Positions 1-10,200 of a stretch of DNA of 27,932 nt are shown piece after piece. The notes under the pieces are model-generated. The model made no database searches. It saw nothing but the letters and a program-made list of their open reading frames with translations, and was not told where the DNA came from. The number at the start of each line of letters is the position of its first letter. The stretch's first letter is position 1. The position numbers and the translations under genes are program-made. The stretch is from assembly GCA_020650975.1 (NCBI GenBank), contig JAIPMN010011963.1, positions 1-27,932 of the forward strand, given 5' to 3'. The stretch is from Apostichopus californicus (lineage: Eukaryota; Echinodermata; Holothuroidea; Aspidochirotida; Stichopodidae).

Positions 1-171
1 CTCTCGTCTCCTTTCCTCCAACCTTTCCCTCTCTTTTCTCCTTTCCTCTGACATTTCCCTCTCTTTTCTCCTTTCCTCCGACCGTTCCCTCCGCTTTTCC
101 TTTGACCTTTCTCTCTCTCTCTTCCTCTCCTCTGACCTTTCTTTCTCTCTGCTTCTCTCCTCTATTTGTTC
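1..171 (-). repeat. Coding 30-bp minisatellite (decapeptide repeat)
   Basis: The plus strand shows units CTCTTTTCTCCTTTCCTCTG plus ten bases at 1-30, 31-60 and 61-90, then a 24-base variant, then more diverged units to about 171. In the coding frame each unit reads approximately [10 protein letters not shown]. The array probably continues past the window edge. Units of 30 bp add or remove ten residues without changing frame. Confidence 0.8.
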
Positions 172-1232
172 CCTCTCTTCTCTGCCAGCACCACTCCTTC
201 TATTCTTCGGACTATCAATTTGTTCCTCTTCGGAATGTCTTTCTCTTCTATTATCTCTCACGTCTGCATCACCTCTTTGTCTTCTATCGGGTAAATCTCT
301 ACCATCCTTTCTTTCTCCTCTGGGTCTGTTTATCTGTTTTTCACCTCTCTCATCTTGTCTCATACTCCACCCAACGCTTTGGTCTTCGTTGTTCCTATTT
401 CTCTTTCCTTGCCTCCGATCTTGCATTTCACGGCTGTCTTGTTCATCTTCCCTGTCAACAATGTCCTGCTTCCCAGTCTCTCTTTCATGTCTTCCTCCTC
501 TATTTTCCCACCTTTCCCTACTCCCTTGTCTCCCTTTTTCCTTCTGCCCATCTCTATCCTCCTTGTCGCCTTTCTTAGAAGATCGATTTCCACTTCTCTC
601 TTTGTCTTCGAAACGTGAGCTGTCATCACGATTACTCTTTCCCTTTCTCTCCTCTTCACTCTCACTATAACTTTCATCTTGATCTCTCTCCACATCTTTT
701 CTCCTATCTTCCTTCCTGTCGTTTCTCTGCTTACGTCCCCTTTTGTCCTCCTCACTACTGTCCCTTTCCATTCTCCTCTCATTTTGCTGACGCTCCTCAT
801 CCTTCCTCCTTCCTCCTCTGCTTTCATCTCCTTCCCGACCACCATTTCTATTCCCTTTGTCGTTCTGTCTACCACTCTTTGATTCATCCCTGTCCGTTCG
901 TCTACCATCTCTACTTCTCCTTCCATCATCCCTCTCTCCATTCACCATCAACTCATCACTCCTACTGTTCATCCTCTTATCTCCTCCTTTGTTTCTTTCC
1001 TTGACCTCAGCATGTCCTCTACCGTCTCTTCTCTCAGCCGTGTCATCATCAGATTTTCTTCTCTCGTTTCTCTTTCCATCTTTCCTCTCCTTCCTGCCAT
1101 CTTCCTTCTTACGTCCGTGTGATTCTGCTTCAAGTCTTGCATCCTTTCTGCTCTTCGTAGAATCTTTTCTTCTGTCTGCCCCCTCTCTCGATTTTCCTTT
1201 TCTCTTCTTTGCCTTTCTTTCATTACCACTTT
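1..1232 (-). CDS. CWC22: CWC22 coding exon 20 (long RE/RS-like tail, partial)
   Basis: 1232 bp without a stop, entering in phase 1 and cut by the window edge at a codon boundary (411 codons). The tail is dominated by Arg, Glu, Lys, Asp, Ser and Gly, with pieces such as [32 protein letters not shown] and [19 protein letters not shown]. The distal 170 bases form a degenerate 30-bp repeat. The acceptor is GTTCTACTTTCAG. The human tail is similar in composition but shorter. Purine bias on the coding strand leaves other frames open too; only this frame continues from exon 19. Confidence 0.92.
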
Positions 1233-4200
1233 CTGAAAGTAGAACAGAAGATAAAGAGATGCCAATGGATAATATAACCTCATCAGCTGCGCTGGTAGAA
1301 TGGAGATTAACACAAACCATATCAACTTTCAGATACCTAAAAAGGGAAAAATAGTTCCTGAGAAGACTACCAAATTAGACTGACTTAAGAAATTTACTAT
1401 CATTTATATTTATCTTGAATCAGTATAACTCTCGTATGTGGAGGGCAATTTTACCAAACCTGCATAGTATTACTCAAAATCAAATTTGCATCTACTTGAT
1501 CACCAAAAGAAACGCCAAACTGAAGATAGCAAACGTGTTATGTTTAACACTCTAAATTTCCCCTAGACACTTTAAAATATTCGAATTATCACATGTAACA
1601 AAGCAAATTCCTAAATTAGCAACTTTTTCATCACTGCATGAAAACAAACTTAACAAGGCAAGATAATGACATACAATGTTTTGGCTTAGTGTCTAAAACG
1701 ATTTAAAAACTGCTGCTTTAACATTTTGTTTCACTGCTACCTGACCGAGAGGTACCTTTCTCTTGCCCCTCCCTCTGAAATGACCTCTTTAACATTCACT
1801 CAAGTTGTGTTTATGGAGGTAACATGTGACAATAACACATTACAATTACAGAAAATTACAGAGTTTATATCTGTGTGTCTTAGGACCTTCCAAGTGCACT
1901 GCTGGACCGTTGGTCAAATTTAAACCAATTGGTTATTTCCCATTTCACTGGCATTCCCCCTTTGATCTGACATAATCAGTTTAATAGAGCAGTATTTCAC
2001 AAAATTCAAAAACTATCTTTGCTCAAACTTACTGAACTCAATTTTTTTTTTTCAAAAGACACATCAATTTTCCATTTAGTACTTAGTGAGAAATACTTGC
2101 TGAGAATACTTGAGTGATAAGTACTTGAGTGAGATTACTAGAGCGAGAAACACACTGATCACGATAAACTGCTGTCAAGTTATTGGCAGGAAACGTGTGG
2201 CTATATTACCTGGAGATTGCTTATCATTGGGATGTGTGTTACCTTGGGGCTGATGTTTCAAGTGAAGCCCAAATGAAGGATCTGAATATTGCGGTTTTGA
2301 GCAACAACTATGGACAATTAGTCACTGCCCTATGGAACAGTTATATAACTATAGCCATTAAAGAACAGTCTCTGAACAGAACTCCCTAAGAAGACCTGTA
2401 CCTTCCCATAAATATGCAAATTCAATCTAAGAAATTTAGCTCATTGTGACTGTAATTATTCAATCCTTCAGAGTCTGAAGCTCTCACTTAATGCATACTG
2501 TATCCTCTACAGGTCGGTAGTACACAGAGTAACTTGGAAGGGAATAGGGGTGTTCATGGTTTAGATAGGTAACATGGGTAAGATATCAAACACGCACAAA
2601 TTTCAAACAGTTTCAAAAAGGGGAAACTCCCCACAGGTGACCTCCATTTTTCTATGGAAAAAGCACTGTTTCAAAAGAAGTGTAATTTTTAGATTCATTC
2701 CCCACACCCCCCCCCCTGATCCTCCCCATCCCCCTCCACCTTTCTCATCAATGTCAAAGATGTGCCTTTCACTCACCAGATGCGCTACTTCCATCCGATG
2801 AGCTAGAACTATCATCTGAACTACTGCCCTCTCCCTCCTCCTCTTCTGACGATGACGACGATCCACTGCTAGATTCAACGGCTTGATGTTGCTGCATGAT
2901 CTTCTTTTGTAAGTCGGTTAAATGTAGACGTAAATCCTCCCTGTAGAAGTTCAAGTATTAAAAAAGTGAAAGAAAATACAGACCAACATTCGATGAGTAA
3001 TACACATTCATTCATTCAACAGGTAAACATTTGTCACCCGTCATCTCACATATTATAATAACTGCTCTGTGTATCAGATTTACTGCAGATTTTACTATTT
3101 ATTTGAAACGTTTTGCTGTAAGGTCTTTACCGACGATTCTTTAGATAAAGAGAGGGATTAAGCTTCACTAGTTTTGTGTGTTGTATGTTATTTTGAAGAC
3201 TTAAAAGAGTTATAACAACTTCGACCTAGAAACAGCAGTGCAATCAAAACCTTCCTTGTTTCAAGAAGATACCACACCAAAGATGTTTCTGTATTTTACA
3301 TTGTCAGACTACCTCTACCGCGTTCTATTGCGATGTTTTAAATGTTTGGGGAGATTATTCTTATGAAACACTTTTCTGTTCCCACAGATATATGGGAACT
3401 GCTTGTTTAGTCAGTGACATATGTTGTTTTTTTTATTTGTTGAAAAGATAATTTTTGTTTATTATTTATTTATTTAATTTTAAATTAAATTTATTTAAAC
3501 ATTTAAAAATTTATGAAGAAAATTTGTTGTGAATAACTCAAAGTACTAAAGATACATAAGCTCATTTTTGAATTAAATTGTCTCACACAGAAGGGAAAAA
3601 GAGGCCATCAACAAAGCTATGATTTTATGTTCCAGATGACTTTGGAAAACTTACGTAAGACCTCCAAGCCCTATGGACGTGAAGAAATTGATGGAGAAAC
3701 GAGTATTGGCAGGATTATCTCTCGGCATGAGACCCTCGAAGAAGGGTTGTAGAGTGCTGTAAAAGAAATAAGAAAATTCACAATCATTTAAGGATAACAT
3801 TTTAGCTCAAAATTACTGACATCATTAAAATTTGTTTTAAAAAAGAAGAGTCAGGGTGCCTGCTTTTTTATCCTAGCAGGATCTTCTTCAGCTAGGGCGA
3901 ACGTCACAACCTCTAACTTTGTTTAGAATATATACATCGACTATTGCAGTAGATAATAATGATAATAATATTTGCTTTTTATATAGCGCTATATACCAGC
4001 GATTGGTCTCAAAGCGCTTTACAGACGTTATATTACCCCTGGTCAATGATAACCTGTCCCAGAGACAATCCCTCCAGTCGGTTATATACTGTGCCCAATG
4101 ACAAGTTACCTCACAGGTACTCATTTAACCCCTGAGTGGAGAGAGGCATGTGAGATAAAGCATCTTGCCCAAGGACACAACGTAATGAACTTGGCAGGAA

Positions 4201-7200
4201 TCAAACCAGCAATACTTGGATCATGAGTCCGACGCCTTAGCCAATTGGCCACCACGCTCTCCCTCTCTTTTGAATCATAAAATTGCCTTTTACTCTGCCT
4301 AGAGAAGAAAGTTTACACCATTTCTTTTTTCACCAAACTTAGATATAATAAAAGTGAAAGATAAATCATTTAGGTATAGCGCCACAAACTTTGCTCATTC
4401 AATCTGTAGTTCATGAAATGTTGGAAATATAGGATAGAGAACTCACACATCCTTGAGTCTCATGTTCAGTTTTGGTAGTCCCATGTACTCCGAGAGTTCT
4501 TGAAATAATATCTTGATGAAGATTCTGCTGGACGAAGTGGTCTCGTGCTCGTTCAGATGGATACAGTGCAACACCTGAAAGGAAAACCCACAAAAGGGTG
4601 GTTGATGTGTTACCAGGGATGTGCCCATGCTGGGCAGCACCGCCCAGCACTAAAAATTACTGCCCAGCACTGTCTTAAAAATCGTGAATCCCGCCCAGCA
4701 CTATTTTCATCTAAAATCCCGACATTCCTAACAATATATTCAACATAAATTGAAAAAAATTAAAAAATGTAAATTGTTAGCAAAACTAGTGTATGTGCTT
4801 AAAAAGCTACACAAGTGCCAGCTTTTGGCATCTGAGCAACTTCAAAAATTTCTCAAAGGGGAGGGGGAAACCTCCCCCAGGACGGCGATCAGTATACCCG
4901 GCACTCAGGAAATCCTGGGCACATCCCTGTGTTACCCTACAGAATTTATTTTACATAGAGAAATTCGATTCTCTATCGGAAGAAGGTTTGAATTGTGTGT
5001 TGCTTGTAGTGTTAAAAGTATATTCTGAAGGTTGTTTGGAATGTTTACACTTAAGAATTCATTGAATCGAGGGAATAAGCTCTCTGAGCAGGTGCTTGAG
5101 GGAGGAACGAGGTTGGGCACGAGTAGTGACATGGTTACAAGGTGGTGTTGGTGTCTGGAAGGAAGAACTTCTTGTGAGATTTTGGAGTGAAAAACTTCAA
5201 TCTTCCACTTAAATATTAGGGTATTCAAAGGGCCAACGTTTCAACGGTTCCTCTAGGGAAGAACACATCTGAACAGCACGGATGAAATGGAACAGAACTT
5301 TAAGTTTCTCCCTTTATTGCCTTCTATGCAGACAAGTAAATATGTCAATTGCTTGCTATATTCCACACATTCCTACAGCTTCATTTTTGTGCTGTATATA
5401 AATATCTAGCACATATAGTGTACACATAGAGTACACAAATATATAGTACACACAAAGTACACTTAGAGTACACATTTATCTGGTACACATATATCTAGTG
5501 TATACAGAGTACACACATATCTAGTGTATACAGAGTGCACACATATCTAGTACACAGAGTACACCAATATCCAGCACACATAGTGTACACATAGAGTACA
5601 CATATATCTAGTACACACAAAGTACACACAAAGTACACATAGAGTACACATATATCTAGTATATACAGAGTACACACATATCTAGTACACAGAGTACACC
5701 AATATCTAGCACACATAATGTACACGTAGAATACACATTTATCTGGTACACATATATCTAGTACACATAGAGTACACACAGAGTACACCAATATCTAGCA
5801 CACATAGTGTACACGTAGAATACACATATATCTGGTACACATACATCTAGTACACATAGAGTACCACATATATCTCCTTACCGTCCACGATATACCATCC
5901 GTGTAGAATAAATGAGCAAACATTTTGGCGACGTTCCTAAGCTTATTGGTATCCAGTCGATGGCAAGTGGAGTACTGTTCTGGAAAGATGCTCTCGTAAG
6001 CGGAGGCATATTCTCGCTTCAACTGACAAAATCTCTGTGGAAGAAGGGAAAAACCATGTATGACGTTAGGACTTTTAAACCAAAATACCACGGTCATTAT
6101 TAATCTTAGCAGAGCCAAAAACTGCAAGGAATAGATTCAGCTTCGTCTGAATCATGTTTTTAATGTTTTCCATGGTACCTCTCCAGTTTATATGAGGGGG
6201 AGTTTTATTAGAGTAAATAGTGTTCATAGCCATAACACAAGAGGTAGTATTTTTAATTTTTAACTTCCCAAAATTAAAACGCACAGTGCTGGGTCTTTGT
6301 ATTACAATGCAATTAAAAACTGGAACTGGCTACCTAAAAACATAAAATCCATTCTGCTGAAATACAATTTTAAAAAAGATGCCAAAGCCTACCTTTTAAA
6401 TCATATAAATATCTAGCTTGTAAATATCATTCTTGCTTTTTAATTTTTACAGTGTTTGTATGCATGTTTTAGATGTTTTAATAGTAAATTTCTTATCTTT
6501 GTATTTTTAAGGTTAAAAGGACCCCTTTGGAAATAAGCTTTTAGCTTAAAGGGTTATCCTTGGCATGTTATTTCTTTTTGATGCATTTAAGTATATTTCC
6601 ATCTTGTATTTTAGATGTTTCTCTATATGTGCAATTTTTTGTATGTAGATGAAGAATGATAATTTGCTGAATAAAATCAAATCAAATAAAATCAAAAAGG
6701 AATAGACTTCCCCGTCAGTTTCTCTGTCCATTTTAAGGAGGTGACCTGATATAAAGGTGAGAATCTCAAATGAAATCCTCTGTTTGATTTTCATTTAGTA
6801 TAAATCCATTCACCTATCAAGATAAGAACTTCTTCTTTAAGTTCCTTCTACCTTCACGTCATACCTTTTCTTATTCCGTTTTTAGTCTCCTTGTTCTCTT
6901 CAGTACTCAACCTTGTTGTTAAACTCCCTGCCCGCCCTATTTTATTCCAAGTTTCCCTTTTCTTTTGACACTTTTAGTTTTTTTACTACTGTTAATTTGT
7001 TCAAATTTACCAATTACACTGTCACTGCAGCAAGGCATGCCTGGAAAATTTCTCAACTTACAACAACAACAAAAAAAATTTAAAAAAAAAAAAAAATTTA
7101 CGACAAAATTATAAAAGTGTAGAAAAGCCAGTTTAAAAATTTTTGGTAGGAAGACAACTGGGTTTTCCAGAGAAAATCGATGCTTGGTACATCTCCTTGA

Positions 7201-10200
7201 AATGGAATGTGATGTCAGATGATCTAACCTGTGCCAATAGGCCAAAGAATTTCTCATAGGTCCTAAGCTGTGCACAGCAGTCGATTATCATCAGGCATAT
7301 TTCGGTCTGTGGAACAGAAAGAAAGAGATAATGTTACATTTTGAAATGTAAAATTAAAAACTAAGTTTCCAAATTGGAGAGTTGTTAAGGGAATGCTAAA
7401 AACACACAATGACTTCTACCCAACTGAAGAGGAAATAGCTTAAGGTATAACGTTTGAGAAGAAGTCCTCTAAAATTATTTTAAATTCACTAAATAATTCG
7501 CCATGTTACCAACAACCCAATTGTCTCAATTCCACATTTTATTTGACTGAATGACTGATTTTTTTTGTCACGGAAAGTTTCAGAGGAGATTACCCTCCAT
7601 TGAGAGACCAAATTAAGGCACTGTCTCATGCACAATAATTTTAAAGTGTCGCACCATAATAATAATAATGATAATACTTATTTATATAGCGCATTATACC
7701 GGCAGTCTCAATGCGCTTTACAAGAAACAAAATGAGTACAAAAATACAGCATAATAGAACAAAACTGCGTGGATGTTATCAATGCAACTAATGGCTGAAG
7801 AGATACCATAGTCCCTGGTTCAAGCAAATGTAAAACGCAGAGAATGTGTAACCAACATCCTATCGGTACTGGCTACCATGCAAGTCCACAGGAACGTAGA
7901 ATGATGTAATGTTATACTGGAATAAATTATCTATTTTATGATTTTTCTTTTTATTGCCATATTACCAAAATTAAGAACATGTTTCCAAGTGGAGGATTGT
8001 TAAGGGGATTGCTAAAAACACACAAATGTCGTCCTACCAACTTGAAGAGGAAATAGCTTACGGTATAACGTTTGATAAGGAGTCCTCTAACCTTATTTTA
8101 AATGCACACTAAATAATTCGCGATTTTACCAAAAATGCAATTGTCTCAATACCACATTTCATTTGACTGAAATGACTTTGTGTATAAGTAAGTTGGCCTG
8201 ACATTTTGCTCTTAGCAGGATCTTCTTCAAAGGCAAAAGGTTAATGGGCATGGTGAACACAAAGAGATTTCAAATAAAACAATGGTTTTCTACTTCCCTA
8301 AACCTTTTCTAAGTCCTTTGTCAGATTTTTTTGATATTTTGTCTGTTGTTTGCTCATTAATATTTAGTTTATTCCTTACCCACTTCCCTTGATCTTCTCT
8401 TTGTCCCTCCACTGTTTATCTCCTACCTCTCCTCTTCCCCTGTTGGTTTCTTTCTTTCTTCTCTCTATCCCTTGTCTACTAATCCTCTAACATCTATCTC
8501 TTTGTGTTCACCATGCTCATTAACTTGTCTGTATTCTGTGCGTGTTTTTGTCCCTTCTGTTACTGTTACTTGTCATTTAGCCTTTGAAGAAGATCCTGCT
8601 AGGATCAAAACGTCAGGCCAACTTACTTTTACACATTCTCTTACACAGGCTCTCTAGTGGATAAGCAGTTTGCTAACAGTTTTATTTTATTTAGAAATGA
8701 CTTTGAGAGGATATTTTTTTTACCTCTTGTCCTGGTTTGATCTCCATCCTCATCATCTTATGAGCGCATTCTTCAAAGTCGAGACTGGACTGCACGGTAA
8801 GATAAACCGTCCGCCTCAGAGCTGTTAGGTTCGTCTCGGTCTCGTCCTGTATCTCCATCTTCTCTGTCACTTCTAAGAAAAAATATTACAAATTGACAGA
8901 AATTTTAAACGAAAAGAACATTAAAGCAGCATTTTGCATTTGGTCGCCGTTTTCTACTTTTTTGAACATGTGTCCATCAAGTTTTTTACATATATCAATC
9001 ACAAAACAGCAAACTAAGATATTAGCCAAGTTTTTCCCTGCCAACAACATTAATTGCCGAGTAATTAAGGATATTTGCAGATAATGAGAAAAGTGTCCCG
9101 AAAAATTCCACATTTAAAATTAATCGCATACAGTTTCCCCAACCCACTAGTTTGAATTCAACCAATCAGAGATGTAGGTTTAGTCATGAGCCGTTGCTAA
9201 AAGTAGATTCAAGACTTTGCGTTGGTACAACCAGGGAGTTGTTATGGAACTCCCTGGTACAACTGCCATATAGACTGTACACAAATCAAGCATGGTGTTG
9301 AATTACGTATTGGTCAATGACGTTCGTAGTGTTTAAATATTCATATTATGGGCGAGGTTTATTGGGATCCCAACGGAAAATATCTTGGAGAAAAACAAAG
9401 TTGAAATTTCGAATTTTATGCCACCATTTGAAGTAAGATTTAAATGGATAAGCTAGTTATGTATGTTGTTACGGCATAGTGGAGTCAGTGAAATCATAGA
9501 AAATGACGCAAAATGCTGCTTTAAAATGTGGTTTATTTTATACAAAGTTCGGTTAGGTAAAGATGGTTTAAAAAAAAGAGTTTTTTAATGCTGTCAAAAT
9601 TTCTTTCTTCAAAGTTGTTCTGCATCGTATTTCTTGGAACAAATGTAATGAATTCAATAGATTTCGGTAAATTCAACAGCAGAAATTGAATGTCATCCTT
9701 TCTGGGACCCAAAACGATCTTATGCTAAACATCCATTTCACAATCGTAAACAAACCAAATCAAAATGTTTAATGAACATCATTTTCGGGTTTATCTACCG
9801 TTTCCTTTGATTAATCAATACATCTTGCAATTACCTATCCCTGTATTCGTTACTACTTTTAACTATCTCGTGCGTAAAATCAGTTAACCACGATGGCGAT
9901 GGTGCTTAAAAAGGAATATTTTTTAAGGCAAGCAAAACTTATACATAGAAGAGAAACATATTCCAATACTGCTAGCTGGAAATCCTATCTTAATTTACTT
10001 GTCCCAAACTCGAGATACAGTCTACTGAATGCAACCTATGGTGACTGGCTAAACCTTCAACTAAATATACATAAATATATCTTTCATTTTATGGCTGTTT
10101 TAGTGTAACCATTTTACATAACTGAATTCCATTGCAATATTTGTGCAATATATATATGTGTTTTATGCTATTATTGATTCTGTATATTGTAAAACAGTTC

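Larger units (their letters stand above)
3757..4446 (-). other. CWC22 intron 17
   Basis: 690 bp. Nearly half is a tRNA-derived SINE (3946-4262), followed on the minus strand by a degenerate Penelope-type motif (3858-3900). Confidence 0.85.
4575..5881 (-). other. CWC22 intron 16
   Basis: 1307 bp. It contains a family A MITE (4615-4928), a diverged Penelope-type terminal motif (5229-5275) and a GTACAC array that runs to the donor of exon 16 (about 5395-5875). Confidence 0.85.
7307..8723 (-). other. CWC22 intron 14
   Basis: 1417 bp. It contains a diverged direct duplication (7365-7556 and 7978-8177), a LINE/SINE tail between the copies, and a Penelope-like insertion (8181-8693). Confidence 0.85.

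Noticed and set aside
360..941. A 193-codon minus-strand frame ending at a stop at 360-362, which could have been an early C-terminus for CWC22
   Set aside because: On careful re-reading the exon 20 frame differs from this one and has no stop. An apparent frameshift near 800 came from a copying slip and disappeared on recheck.
102..1354. Several long plus-strand open frames and alternative minus-strand frames over the first 1.3 kb
   Set aside because: They are shadows of exon 20. The purine-rich coding strand has few stop codons in any frame, and only the frame joined to exon 19 continues unbroken to the window edge.
4190..4262. Functional tRNA gene on the minus strand
   Set aside because: Pol III boxes are good, but the sequence continues into a SINE body and the LINE-type tail.
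5495..5791. Cys/Val-rich 98-codon frame on the minus strand
   Set aside because: Translation of the GTACAC array, with no conserved domain.
6937..7275. 112-codon minus-strand frame ending near exon 15
   Set aside because: It overlaps exon 15 in a different frame and runs into AT-rich intron with phenylalanine runs; the conserved CWC22 frame is the other one.
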